The notes: a model not told the origin generated them from the sequence alone. Positions 8,262 through 18,203 are shown, numbered from the stretch's first letter. The stretch: DNA of 64,000 nt from Marinomonas profundimaris (GCF_000508165.1 NZ_AYOZ01000007.1:1-64000); one strand, 5' to 3'. Numbers and translations are program-made.

Positions 8262-9635
8262 TTAATCCGTAATCACCTTATAACACGGCACATACTCGCT
8301 GCCGGGAAGTTTCATCCGTTGTTGCAACACAAAGGCTTGCAACAACGCGTCCAGCTTCGCCAGCAAGGCTTTGTCGCCATGTATCTCAAACGGGCCAAAC
8401 TCTTTGATGTACGCCACACCTTGTGCTTTTACGTTACCTGCCACGATAGACGAAAAAGCACGACGTAAATCCGCCGCCAACAAATGCGTTTCTTGACCAA
8501 AGTTTAGATTCAACTCGCGCACTTTTTCGTGGGTAGGCTCAAACGGGTGTTGGAACTCTTCAGGTATATGCAACTTCCAGTTATAGTAAAACGCGTCTTG
8601 ATGCGCTTTACGATACAGACGAACCTCTTCCATTCCCTGCTTCATGACGCGCGCCACTTCGGCACCATCTTCAATAATAATGCGGTATTTACTTTGCGCT
8701 TCTGCGCCCAGCACATCACCGATGAACGCGTGAATCTGTTCGAAATAATCCGCGCTTTCTTTTGGCCCAGTAAACACCAGAGGAAACGGTACATCGGCGT
8801 TTTTGGGGTGCAACAGAATGCCCAAAATATACAGAATTTCTTCTGCTGTACCCGCGCCACCAGGAAATACGACAATGCCGTGGCCCGCACGAACAAATGC
8901 CTCAAGGCGTTTTTCGATGTCTGGCATGATCACCAGCTGGTTTACAATCGGGTTTGGTGATTCCGCAGCAATAATGCCCGGCTCGGTCAAACCAAGGTAA
9001 ACGCCATCTTTAATTCGCTGTTTCGCATGCGCAATGGCCGCGCCTTTCATCGGCCCTTTCATCGCACCTGGTCCACAACCGGTGCAAATATTTAGCTCAC
9101 GCAAACCCAGTTCGTGTCCAACGTGTTTGGTGTAATCGTACTCATGGCGAGCGATAGAGTGCCCTCCCCAGCAAACAATCATGTCTGGGTTTTGAATACG
9201 GCGAAACACATCAGCATTGCGCAGCAATTCGAACACAACATTGGTGAGTTTTTCAGAACTAGCGCCTTCCAACCCACTTGCTAGGTTGTATTCATGCTGC
9301 GTAAAAATGATATCGCGCAACACACTGAACAACATTTCGCGAACACTGCTGATCATCTTTCCATCAACAAACGCGCCGCTTGGCGCATTTTTTAACTGCA
9401 ATTTCACACCGCGCTCTTGTTGCACGATGCGAATTTCAAAATCTTTAAATTCTTCCATCGCGGCTTGTGGGTCATCGGAATCACTGCCGCAATTCAAAAT
9501 GGCCAAAGCACAACGATGAAATAAATCATGAAATGGGCCAGATTCTTCTGATAAACGAGCCATTTCATTTTGCGATAACATTTCCAATGCACCCTTGGGT
9601 GCAACTAACGCGTCAATGCGATCTTCTGACTTCAT
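8262..9635 (-). CDS. ppnN: Pyrimidine/purine nucleotide 5'-monophosphate nucleosidase
   Basis: PpnN (formerly YgdH) splits nucleoside monophosphates into base and ribose-5-phosphate; in E. coli it binds (p)ppGpp and tunes purine salvage under stress. It has 457 residues against about 454 in E. coli. The LOG-fold core carries PGGAGTAEE, the signature shared with nucleotide phosphoribohydrolases, preceded by CGPGAMKGPMKG. N- and C-terminal PpnN-specific domains are both present. The start follows a strong AGGAGG at correct spacing. Confidence 0.95.
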   Translation of the reverse strand: MKSEDRIDALVAPKGALEMLSQNEMARLSEESGPFHDLFHRCALAILNCGSDSDDPQAAMEEFKDFEIRIVQQERGVKLQLKNAPSGAFVDGKMISSVREMLFSVLRDIIFTQHEYNLASGLEGASSEKLTNVVFELLRNADVFRRIQNPDMIVCWGGHSIARHEYDYTKHVGHELGLRELNICTGCGPGAMKGPMKGAAIAHAKQRIKDGVYLGLTEPGIIAAESPNPIVNQLVIMPDIEKRLEAFVRAGHGIVVFPGGAGTAEEILYILGILLHPKNADVPFPLVFTGPKESADYFEQIHAFIGDVLGAEAQSKYRIIIEDGAEVARVMKQGMEEVRLYRKAHQDAFYYNWKLHIPEEFQHPFEPTHEKVRELNLNFGQETHLLAADLRRAFSSIVAGNVKAQGVAYIKEFGPFEIHGDKALLAKLDALLQAFVLQQRMKLPGSEYVPCYKVITD

Positions 9636-9753
9636 GATCGCCCTCCTCTACTTTCATTGTATTAGTGTCATCTAAATATAGTGGTAGCGCAGACCGCTTT
9701 TATCAAGCTTTTACGGAAAACTTCACATTAATAGTCGGAATTAAATCAATTAT

Positions 9754-10911
9754 TTAGAGCGAAGCGCTACGTCGTAAGTCTTGATAATAGTTTGATTTCA
9801 TTTCAATTAAACGACTGTGCGTACGGCGAAATTCAAACAATAACGTCCCATTCAAATACAAGCGCTCTAAAGGGACAGCAGCGTTTAACAACAACACCAC
9901 TTGATGGTCGTAACATTCATCCACAAGACTGATAAAACGCCGTACAGCATCGTCATTAAGACCTAACGAAACAGCCCGCTCACCCGTCTGGCCAGACCCA
10001 ATCGCACCGTCTTCAGTGCCTCGCGCTTTGATGTGCTCAAACGGTTCACTGCTGAGTTCAGGAATGCCTGTCACCATAATAAAAGGGAATCGCTGCGCTA
10101 ACTCGATGTAATCCAACGCCGAGCGCGGTCCATCGCACAAGGCAAAAAAATCAAACCACGCCATATTGTCCGAAGTCAGAATCACATCAATGGCGCGACG
10201 ACAAACCAATAACGGCCGCGACGACGCATTACCGTCTGACCATTGCTCAAACAACGCCGACATATTCTTCTCGTCTTGGACAAAATAAATAGGGTTATCA
10301 GCGGTATGGCGCAAACGATGATCGTCTTCACCATAAAGGTGGACACTGGTTAAATGAGCGCGCAGTAACGCAATCGACGGTTCAAAACGCTTTTTTTGCA
10401 GCTGACTCTGAAACAGGTTTTCAATGGCAATATTCGACGTCACCACCAGCACAACGCCTTCCTCAAACAAGGCTTCGGTCAAACCACCCAGCAACATAGC
10501 GTCCGCAATATCCGACACAAAAAACTCATCAAAACACAGCACCTTACATTCCGCCGCCAAACGTTTTGCAATGCCTTTCAAGGGATTCTTTTGCCCATAA
10601 GCCAAGTTCAATTCGCGATGTAAACGCGCCATAAAATGGTGAAAATGAAGTCTTAAAGCGACTTTATCGGGTAAGCAGGCAAAGAAAAGATCCATCAAAA
10701 AAGTTTTTCCGCGACCCACATCGCCCCACAGATAAACGCCTTTGACCTTTTCGTCTATTGGCGTCTGGAATAATTGCTGAAACACACGTTCCAATTCAAG
10801 CAACGCAGATTGTTGGCGCTCATCGTAGATTATTTCATGGTAATCTAATCGAGCTTGATACACGTCGAAAGGAGACAACATAAGAGAAGGATACTTTCCA
10901 AAAAAAGACAT
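9754..10911 (-). CDS. zapE: Cell division protein ZapE (AFG1-like ATPase)
   Basis: A cytoplasmic AAA-type ATPase that associates with the Z-ring in E. coli late in division and under stress. It has 385 residues (E. coli about 375). Walker A GDVGRGKT at 63-70 and Walker B with FDE at 127-129 are intact. The start is ambiguous. The first ATG (10909-10911) lies inside a terminator hairpin, preceded closely by GGGGAA. The second Met (10881) aligns better with typical ZapE N-termini (SPFDVYQ close to the start) but lacks a clear ribosome site. Confidence 0.93.
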   Translation of the reverse strand: MSFFGKYPSLMLSPFDVYQARLDYHEIIYDERQQSALLELERVFQQLFQTPIDEKVKGVYLWGDVGRGKTFLMDLFFACLPDKVALRLHFHHFMARLHRELNLAYGQKNPLKGIAKRLAAECKVLCFDEFFVSDIADAMLLGGLTEALFEEGVVLVVTSNIAIENLFQSQLQKKRFEPSIALLRAHLTSVHLYGEDDHRLRHTADNPIYFVQDEKNMSALFEQWSDGNASSRPLLVCRRAIDVILTSDNMAWFDFFALCDGPRSALDYIELAQRFPFIMVTGIPELSSEPFEHIKARGTEDGAIGSGQTGERAVSLGLNDDAVRRFISLVDECYDHQVVLLLNAAVPLERLYLNGTLLFEFRRTHSRLIEMKSNYYQDLRRSASL

Positions 10912-10946
10912 TTCCCCGCTTAAAGACTTTATTAAGCGGGGAAATG
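10909..10946 (-). terminator. Terminator hairpin overlapping the zapE start codon
   Basis: A perfect 15-bp inverted repeat (10909-10923 with 10932-10946; core TTCCCCGCTTAA) around an 8-nt loop. On the minus strand it is followed by TCTTTTTTTGG, making a textbook intrinsic terminator for the upstream MFS gene. The T-run is also codons 2-4 of the longer zapE reading frame. Confidence 0.85.
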
Positions 10947-10953
10947 CAGAGCA

Positions 10954-12168
10954 TCAGGCCATGTTGGCACGAAGTCGTGCCACTGGACGATCATCAATCA
11001 ACACATGAAGCAAAGCCGTCACCAATGCGATCACACAAGCGGCCCACCAAACGATGTCGTACGACCCAGTTGTGTCATACAAATAGCCACCCAACCAAAC
11101 CCCACTAAACGAACCAAGTTGATGACCCAGGAAAACGATGCCGTACAATAAGCCCATGTAACGCAAACCAAACATTTGCGCCACGATGCCTGATGTTGGT
11201 GGCACTGTCGCCAACCAAAGCAAGCCAGTCACGATGGAAAAGGCGTACACAGAATACGTCGTCATCGGGAAATACATAAACGCGGCGATCGACAACGCTC
11301 TTAAGGTATAAATAATGGTAAGTATTTTTTTCTTCGAATATTTTCCAGACCACGATCCCGACAAAAGACAGCCAAAAATATTAAACAGACCAATCAGAGA
11401 CAAACTGGCCACCGCCACGTCTGACGAAAAGCCTTGGTCAGACAAAAAAGGCGGCATGTGAACGGTAATAAAGGCCAACTGAAAGCCACACACAAAAAAG
11501 CCCACTACGAGCAGCCAATAATGCGAATACGCACTGGCTTCCTGCAGCGCTTCTTTCATGGTTTGTGATGCTTCTTGAGCCGTGCCATTTGAACTGTCGG
11601 CGGTTTGACGAAAAGGGCCAGACAGCAACACCATCATCAAAGCACAAAGCGCCAACAGCATCAGCGCTGTGCTCCAGCCGTAAGCAGAAATAAAGCCTTG
11701 AGCAACTGGAATCACCAATAACTGTCCAGCGGAACCCGCCGCACTGCCCAAACCTAACGCAAAAGAACGTTTTTCAGGAGACACCATGCGCGCCATCGCC
11801 GGTAACACAACCCCAAAGCCCGTAGCGGAAATCCCCATTCCCATCAACAAACCCGCACCGAGGTTTAGGTCAAATACACCGTCAGCCGTTGCTGTTACGT
11901 ACAACCCCAGCGCATACAAAATCGCACCGATCCATACTGTTTTTAAGGTACCAAATCGGTCAGCAAATGCGCCCGCTATGGGTTGAGACAATCCCCACCA
12001 TAAGTTCTGCAATGCCAACGCAAACGCAAACACTTCACGGCCGTAACCAAATTGATTCGACACAGGGGCCATAAAAAAGCCCATAGAGGAACGTAAACCA
12101 AAGTTCAACGCCAGCAGAAGACACACAAGAGCAATCGAGAAACTGAGTAATTTAACAGGACGCGACAT
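10954..12168 (-). CDS. MFS transporter
   Basis: A 404-residue inner-membrane permease of the major facilitator superfamily, with about 12 hydrophobic segments and the loop-2 signature region GAFADRFGTLKTVW. It resembles the oxalate/formate-antiporter-like or monocarboxylate MFS groups, but the substrate cannot be told from sequence. The start follows AGGGAAA at good spacing. It is a single gene, ending 8 nt before the terminator that overlaps zapE. Confidence 0.88.
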   Translation of the reverse strand: MSRPVKLLSFSIALVCLLLALNFGLRSSMGFFMAPVSNQFGYGREVFAFALALQNLWWGLSQPIAGAFADRFGTLKTVWIGAILYALGLYVTATADGVFDLNLGAGLLMGMGISATGFGVVLPAMARMVSPEKRSFALGLGSAAGSAGQLLVIPVAQGFISAYGWSTALMLLALCALMMVLLSGPFRQTADSSNGTAQEASQTMKEALQEASAYSHYWLLVVGFFVCGFQLAFITVHMPPFLSDQGFSSDVAVASLSLIGLFNIFGCLLSGSWSGKYSKKKILTIIYTLRALSIAAFMYFPMTTYSVYAFSIVTGLLWLATVPPTSGIVAQMFGLRYMGLLYGIVFLGHQLGSFSGVWLGGYLYDTTGSYDIVWWAACVIALVTALLHVLIDDRPVARLRANMA

Positions 12169-12259
12169 GAAATTTTCCCTAACTAAGTCAAATCATTAAA
12201 GAACATAAGACGTCATCATATTCATGCCATGCACATAAGTCGAGCAACCAGTAGAAACA

Positions 12260-12296
12260 AAAAAAGCACCTTAGCCTGAACACTAAGGTGCTTTTT
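12260..12296 (-). terminator. Terminator downstream of the M16 peptidase gene
   Basis: AAAAAGCACCTTAG (12261-12274) pairs with CTAAGGTGCTTTTT (12283-12296) around an 8-nt loop. A T-run follows on both strands, so it can end minus-strand transcription from the M16 peptidase operon. Confidence 0.8.
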
Positions 12297-12332
12297 CAAC
12301 GACGATCAGAACCGATCCATCGGCACTACAAT

Positions 12333-12388
12333 GACCATTTCAAAACGACCATTTCAAACCGACCATTTCAAAACGACCATTTCAGACC
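12333..12388. repeat. 14-bp tandem repeat, four copies
   Basis: Four head-to-tail units of consensus GACCATTTCAAAAC (12333, 12347, 12361, 12375) with one or two substitutions in the second and fourth. It lies between the M16 peptidase stop and its terminator, so it is transcribed as part of the 3-prime untranslated region. Confidence 0.9.
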
Positions 12389-12419
12389 CATTCCATCAGG
12401 CTGAGAAAATCACAAGCAA

Positions 12420-15275
12420 TCACTCTGCTAAAGGACGGTACAGCCCTGTCACACGGTCTTTAAAGATCAATGTCATTGCAACGTCTTTTAGCTTACTCTT
12501 AGTCAGACCGGACGTCAGCGCATCCATTTCACGCAAATACCGAGCATCGCCATACAAGGTTTCACTCAACTCTAAACGATGCAATAGCGTTGAATCTAAC
12601 GCGTTTTTGAAGCGATTTTTTTCAATATCAGTAAACGCCTTATGGATATCCGTCACCCAATCCTGTGTAACAATGTCTGGTAATTCAGCCAACACCGTTT
12701 CGGTCATTTTTGCGAGGTCATCCAACCGAGCTGGCGAACTCGAGTATTGGATTTTCAATTCGGCACGGTTGGTGTCTTTATTCAATTCAAGGCCCACACG
12801 AACGCTATAAACGCCCTGAACTTCACTGCGTAAACGTTGTTTTAATTGCGCCTCTAGTCGTTCACCCAAATACGTCAATTGCACCGCCGTAATAGGCGTC
12901 CAAGGCAAAGATTGATACGCGTAAAGTCGATACTCTGCTTTAGGTTCTGTGTTCAACGACACATCGACGATTGATTCCCCAGCACGCTGCAAAACCGATG
13001 TCGTTTCATAATCAGACTCACTGTATGCTGCAATGTTACGTGGAATGCTCGCAAGATAACGTGACGCTAAACGCGTAATTTTGCCTTCTGGTAAACGAGA
13101 CACCATAAAGTAATGTACGGGTAACGCCACTTGCTTTTGACGAGTTGCTTCTAATGTTTCAAGGGACATGGACTCTAGAATAGGCAATGTAGGTGCCAAA
13201 TCAGTGTCACCAAAACGCGCGGTCGCCAGACGTCTTGAAAACACTTCAACTGGCCGTTCTACGTTGATGCCGGCATTTCTTTTCAAACTTGCCATCACAT
13301 TATCGTACACATCCGAATTGATCTTAGGCGTCACTTGATTGACTCGATATACGGCAAGTAGCTGAGCCAACTTGTCGTCGTCAATCGAACCGCGGTAAGC
13401 AAGACTTTGCGCTTTCTGCTTAGACGACAAAGATAAAGTATGTTTTCGACGCCACTTTTGAAATTCCTCATCCGTCCAGCCATAAATACCCGTTGCTTCA
13501 GACATTTGCACGGCAATTTGCTCCGCCCAAGGAGAGCCTTTGGCAACATGGTAACCCGCACCAGACACCGCAGAAAAATAACTGCTGCGTTCGGTTTCTT
13601 CTGGCGACACAGAATGGTATTTTTCCGCGAATACGCGAGGGTCTAATAAGGTCAATTTATCACCATTGGACAAAGACCAATTTGATAATCCCAGCTCTTT
13701 TTCCCTATTAATCAAGGTAATCGAGCCAGTTTGAGTGACTTTCGGCAAGCGCTTTTCTGTTACTTCTTGCTCTATTTCTAGCGGCGCTAGGTGGCGCTTT
13801 TTCATCGTGTCAAAAATGGCTTCAACGTCTTTCATTGACCCCAAATTAACGCCTTTTCCGCCAACGGCCTGCGTGTATAGAATACGATCAGAAGAAGATA
13901 ACCACTGATCTAAACGAGCGTTCACATCCGCCAATGAAATGCTTTGCACCAAACGTAAAATACGATCGTTGCTTTCTTCAGGGTCATGCACTGATTTGTC
14001 TGACGTAACCGCTTCCACCATCTTCACAGACCAGATCGTGCCACGACTTTTCGCAGCGGTTTTATTTCGCTCCGCCGTGTCGACCACTTTGTCATACACT
14101 CGATCGAAGTCTGCCTGAGAAAACCCGTGTGTGTTTATACGCACCAATTCTTGAATAAGTGATTGCAAGCCTACAGCATGAAAGCCGTCATCCACATTCA
14201 CCGAAAAGCCTAGGATTGCAACATTGGGAGACACCGTACCTTTTGTGCTCGACAACACACGAACGTGTTCTGGTAATACATCGCGCTGTCGGCGAATTTG
14301 CTGTGTCAACAAATTGCGCGTCATGTAATCGATCAGACCACTTCGGCGACTTTCATCAGAGCCATCCGATTCGCTCTTGAACCGATACAAGAACGCAACA
14401 CGATTCACCTTACTGCCAGTATCATTCAGCTGACCTATCTTCAGCTTATCGTCCAATACTGGGTCTTTCGGATGTCGGATCGGTAACGCACGCGCAGGCT
14501 CGTCTCCAAAAGTACGCTTAATTTGGGTTTCTAACGCTTTCATATCCACCGGTGCAAACAGCACCAACGCCATATTATTCGGTGCGTACCAATCTTTATA
14601 GAAAGCTTGCAGCTTATCCGCCGGTGTATTTTTAATCGACGCTTGTGTGCCAATAACAGGGCGCTCTGGGTACAAGGAGCCAACTCGTAACAAGGCTTTC
14701 TTGTCTTCGTTAATGCGTGAGCGATGGCTTAGCTTACCGCGCCACTCTTCTTGAATGATCAAGCGCTCCTTATCCAAAGAAGACGCTTTGATTTGAGCGT
14801 GGAACGCAATCTGCTGATAAACGTCCAACACGCTGTTTAAGCGCTTTGACGTGGTGTCTCTCAGGTTCACCATATAACGGGTGTTTTCGCTGTTGGTCAT
14901 GGCATTGAAATCACGGCCTTGTTGAAACCCCATATCGGTAAAGGCTTTTCGAACCCCATTTGGCAGGCCATCACTTTCATGAAACACCATGTGTTCCACC
15001 ATGTGCGCCACACCTAACTGGTCTTTTTCTTCGTCAATGGCACCAGACAGCACCACTAAATTCGCCAAGGTTAGACCTTCAGGTGCGTCTTTCTCTTGTC
15101 GAGAATCAAACAAGTAATAACGAAAACCATTGTCCAACGTGCCATGCACCACTCGCTTATCCCAACCTAATACGCCACCTTGTGCGTTCGCTATCGACGA
15201 TAAAACAGACAATAAAAACAGAAGCGCAACATGAGTCGCATTAAACCAATTTCGACGAAACAACATACAAACCAT
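12420..15275 (-). CDS. Periplasmic M16 zinc metallopeptidase (PqqL/FusC-like)
   Basis: About 951 residues with an N-terminal signal peptide ending SIANAQ, so it acts in the periplasm. It is the size of the single-chain M16B enzymes PqqL and FusC, with two M16 halves. The inverted zinc motif HxxEH is intact (HMVEH, about residues 91-95), with the downstream glutamate in LIIQEEWR about 80 residues later. FusC cleaves imported ferredoxin and PqqL is paired with a TonB receptor. Here too the gene is last in a block after a TonB receptor, 85 nt from its stop, separated by a possible attenuating hairpin. GTG (15278), ATG (15275) and ATG (15266) are all possible starts; no strong ribosome site decides. 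Confidence 0.88.
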   Translation of the reverse strand: MVCMLFRRNWFNATHVALLFLLSVLSSIANAQGGVLGWDKRVVHGTLDNGFRYYLFDSRQEKDAPEGLTLANLVVLSGAIDEEKDQLGVAHMVEHMVFHESDGLPNGVRKAFTDMGFQQGRDFNAMTNSENTRYMVNLRDTTSKRLNSVLDVYQQIAFHAQIKASSLDKERLIIQEEWRGKLSHRSRINEDKKALLRVGSLYPERPVIGTQASIKNTPADKLQAFYKDWYAPNNMALVLFAPVDMKALETQIKRTFGDEPARALPIRHPKDPVLDDKLKIGQLNDTGSKVNRVAFLYRFKSESDGSDESRRSGLIDYMTRNLLTQQIRRQRDVLPEHVRVLSSTKGTVSPNVAILGFSVNVDDGFHAVGLQSLIQELVRINTHGFSQADFDRVYDKVVDTAERNKTAAKSRGTIWSVKMVEAVTSDKSVHDPEESNDRILRLVQSISLADVNARLDQWLSSSDRILYTQAVGGKGVNLGSMKDVEAIFDTMKKRHLAPLEIEQEVTEKRLPKVTQTGSITLINREKELGLSNWSLSNGDKLTLLDPRVFAEKYHSVSPEETERSSYFSAVSGAGYHVAKGSPWAEQIAVQMSEATGIYGWTDEEFQKWRRKHTLSLSSKQKAQSLAYRGSIDDDKLAQLLAVYRVNQVTPKINSDVYDNVMASLKRNAGINVERPVEVFSRRLATARFGDTDLAPTLPILESMSLETLEATRQKQVALPVHYFMVSRLPEGKITRLASRYLASIPRNIAAYSESDYETTSVLQRAGESIVDVSLNTEPKAEYRLYAYQSLPWTPITAVQLTYLGERLEAQLKQRLRSEVQGVYSVRVGLELNKDTNRAELKIQYSSSPARLDDLAKMTETVLAELPDIVTQDWVTDIHKAFTDIEKNRFKNALDSTLLHRLELSETLYGDARYLREMDALTSGLTKSKLKDVAMTLIFKDRVTGLYRPLAE

Positions 15276-15280
15276 CACTT

Positions 15281-15331
15281 AAAAAAGTCAAAACACAGCA
15301 AAGCAGGCGCTCGAAAGAGCCCCTGTTTTGA
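15281..15331 (-). terminator. Hairpin between the TonB receptor and the M16 peptidase gene
   Basis: On the minus strand TCAAAACAG and CTGTGTTTTGA close an imperfect stem with the inner pair GGGCTC-TTTC-GAGCGC, followed by ACTTTTTT. It sits between the receptor stop and the peptidase start. It would partly terminate transcription and lower peptidase output relative to the receptor, or end the first unit. Confidence 0.5.
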
Positions 15332-15360
15332 GAGAGTAAAAAGAGAAAAAAGACATGAAA

Positions 15361-18105
15361 TTAGAAGCGCATACCGACTTCTAGACTACCAGAACGCCCA
15401 AGGGTGTATGAGTAACTACTTGAACTGGTTGATTTATCAATATAGTCATCAAACACATTATTCACCGACAACTTGATGTAACCTTCCACCTCGGCAAATA
15501 ACTCAGGTTTCCACTCCACAGACGTGTCTAATGTGATCAATTGATCAAATTTTAAGTCGTCATAGATGTCGTAGGTTCCAGTGGAGTTGGTGTAATTTTC
15601 TCCCGTGTCTTGCGCGACTTTGCCTCCTGATTGCACGTTAATGCTGTTGGCCACAATCAAACGCCAATCTGGGATTTCTGTGCGTGTTGAAAAACTAATG
15701 CTGACAGGAATATTAAAGTCGAATGAAGGCAACTGAGATTCGTAAATCACACTGCCTTTATAATAAATTTCATCTGATGAAATCGTTTCTTCATAAGACA
15801 CGTCACTAATCGTATTGCGCTCGCTTTCTTGATAGCTGATAGACAGTTTGCCATAGGTATCTGTTGCGCCGACTTCAAATGGATTACGCGTTTCAAACGT
15901 TAATGTCACTGTATCAGTAGAACTACGGCCATAATTAGTATAATAATCCAGGCCATCCTCTGTTTCTGTTCGGGTGACAAGGTCACGACTTTCTCGGTTC
16001 ACGAACTGCAACGTCGCGTCAACAACGCCAAAACGCTGGATCACGCCAATGTTCCATTCATCCGAATAGGGTGTATCAAGGTCATAATCGCGAAAAGACT
16101 GGTCGGAATAATTTGTTTGACGATTTAAGCTACCATCCGAATTATAACGATACATGGTGCGCCACGAACGTAATGTGCTGTTCACTTCGTATTGGAAAAA
16201 ATCTCGACCGTAATAGCGGTTTGCCCCCGCTAACAATGTGGTCTGTTGATCACTAAAAACGTCCCACTGTGTGGTGATTCGAGGAGACAAGTCCACATTC
16301 CCTAACGTGGAGCTGTAATCAGCCCGCACGCCTAAATAATGCGTCCAATCGCCTTTTTTTATGGTGTCTGAAAAATACACCGCGGCTGAGTGATAGGTTT
16401 TTTCTAACTTGTTTGCGGCAATGATGTTGGTAATACGCAGGTACTCATCATCATAATCAATAACGCCATCACCGTTACTGTCCGCACACCCACTGTTGAT
16501 ACACCGATAGTTTTCACTGACGATATCCCCTTCAACCTCGTAGAACATTTTTTTATAGCCCAGCTCTAAGCCTGTCTGTAAAGAATGCTTGTACGACCCT
16601 ACATCAAACGCATTTTGTAGCCATTCAACGGTAAACTTTGCACTGTTTTGCTGTTGATTAACGTTGCCATAACCACCGGAATACGGCCAATTTCCATTGT
16701 AGTAATCGACGTAATGGTAGGTATAAGTTGAATCATCGGAGTCTAACGTGTCTTTTGCCTCATCGTAGGTAAGCAGTGTTTTCAAGACACCCGAATCCGT
16801 CCGTAACACCGTATCAAAACCTATGCCCGCTGCCTGGTGAGACTTCACAAATGCCGAATCATAAGACGCATTGGTGACACCATCGTGGTATCGATTGGCA
16901 TAAAGCATAGACACGCCAACGTCCAAATCTTGGCTGGCTTTGTAATCAAACCTGGCCATGGCATTATCGACCGTATCATCGTACTCCACGCCTTGTTTGC
17001 CATAGACAGTATTACCGATGTTTTTCACATAACTCTGATCAAAAGCTGACGTTGCCCTTGATGCGGTAAATGTCATCCCCAGCTTATCGGTAATGCCCTG
17101 AGCACCTGTTAATGTAAGGCGCTGCTTTAAATATTCTGGCGTATACTCGCCTTCGATCGAATCACCATCCGCTAGATCTTCCGCCAAATCTTCATCTGCG
17201 TGCATTTCATCCCATTCATCCTTTGAGATAGCGTACTTAACAGACAAATAATCTTCGCCATCGTACCGTTTAAGAGTGGAAGAAATGACACCGCCAAGAA
17301 AACCACCAAATTCAACCGGCACGTTAGAGTCGTAAACAGTGACAGACTCAAGTGCATCGGGATCCACATAGTAACTTTGAGAGGAACTACCAGATAGCAT
17401 ACTCAAATTTGTCGGAGAAATTGGATTAGAGTAAGTGTCTTCCGAGTCCCCTGGGTTCAAGTCATTATTGGCGGACATTCCGTCGATTACGTATGCATTT
17501 TGATAATGAGATTGACCGTGAATAGACACTTCATCTGGCCGCATACTTGCACTATTAGCAGACGTACTGGAAGATCGGCTGAATCGAACAGCCCCATTGC
17601 CTTTCAATAAATCCGTCAAATTGGACGTGTCGCCCGCCATACTTTCTATTTCACTCGAGCTAAGCACATTTTTACCCAGCGTCGTCGTGCTTCGGCCACT
17701 CTCCACCAACAAAGGCGACATCGTAATGCCGTCCTCCCCTTCAGTAACTGCATTGGGATCAATCAGAACAATACTATTTCCTTCGCCTGTTTTGTAAGAC
17801 AACCCCGTACCAGAAAGCAGTAAATCCAAAGCCTGCGAAGTCGAATATTCACCTTGAAAACCCAGTGTACGCTTACCCGAAAGCAGCTCGCCGCTGCCAC
17901 CTAAGAACACACCCGACATGGCGGCAAAGGTGTTTAATGCTTGCGATAATGCACCGGCAGGTACATCGTAATAACGAACATTTACCGAACTCGATTCGGC
18001 GTAGGCGACAGGCGTGGTGACGCCACTTGCAAAAGCAATGCTCGCCGCTAACAACGTTAAGGCGCTGCGGCGTTTTAGAAATCGCACAGAAGAGGTATGT
18101 GTCAT
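15361..18105 (-). CDS. TonB-dependent receptor with N-terminal STN signalling domain
   Basis: A 914-residue outer-membrane receptor. The ATG at 18105 follows ACGGA and gives a signal peptide cleaved after AYA (about residue 36). Next come an STN domain (about 41-115, with VRYYDVPAGALSQAL) that in FecA-type transducers contacts FecR, a plug (about 140-270) and a 22-strand barrel ending in Phe (LEVGMRF). An extracellular loop carries two Cys and a calcium-loop-like DSNGDGVIDYDD. The upstream sigma/FecR genes fit the FecA scheme, but the barrel is larger than siderophore receptors and the M16 peptidase follows, pointing to a protein or peptide ligand (inference). Confidence 0.92.
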   Translation of the reverse strand: MTHTSSVRFLKRRSALTLLAASIAFASGVTTPVAYAESSSVNVRYYDVPAGALSQALNTFAAMSGVFLGGSGELLSGKRTLGFQGEYSTSQALDLLLSGTGLSYKTGEGNSIVLIDPNAVTEGEDGITMSPLLVESGRSTTTLGKNVLSSSEIESMAGDTSNLTDLLKGNGAVRFSRSSSTSANSASMRPDEVSIHGQSHYQNAYVIDGMSANNDLNPGDSEDTYSNPISPTNLSMLSGSSSQSYYVDPDALESVTVYDSNVPVEFGGFLGGVISSTLKRYDGEDYLSVKYAISKDEWDEMHADEDLAEDLADGDSIEGEYTPEYLKQRLTLTGAQGITDKLGMTFTASRATSAFDQSYVKNIGNTVYGKQGVEYDDTVDNAMARFDYKASQDLDVGVSMLYANRYHDGVTNASYDSAFVKSHQAAGIGFDTVLRTDSGVLKTLLTYDEAKDTLDSDDSTYTYHYVDYYNGNWPYSGGYGNVNQQQNSAKFTVEWLQNAFDVGSYKHSLQTGLELGYKKMFYEVEGDIVSENYRCINSGCADSNGDGVIDYDDEYLRITNIIAANKLEKTYHSAAVYFSDTIKKGDWTHYLGVRADYSSTLGNVDLSPRITTQWDVFSDQQTTLLAGANRYYGRDFFQYEVNSTLRSWRTMYRYNSDGSLNRQTNYSDQSFRDYDLDTPYSDEWNIGVIQRFGVVDATLQFVNRESRDLVTRTETEDGLDYYTNYGRSSTDTVTLTFETRNPFEVGATDTYGKLSISYQESERNTISDVSYEETISSDEIYYKGSVIYESQLPSFDFNIPVSISFSTRTEIPDWRLIVANSINVQSGGKVAQDTGENYTNSTGTYDIYDDLKFDQLITLDTSVEWKPELFAEVEGYIKLSVNNVFDDYIDKSTSSSSYSYTLGRSGSLEVGMRF

Positions 18106-18203
18106 AAAAAAATCCGTAATAATAATGCTTATTACTACTATTACCGAGCGAGGCACTCAAAAGGGGACATGGAAAGAAGAATTATTTTCATTTATCTGAA
18201 AAT

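Noticed and set aside
12333-12388. Possible CRISPR-like repeats
   Set aside because: Units are 14 bp and directly adjacent with no spacers, and there are no cas genes nearby. It is an ordinary tandem repeat.
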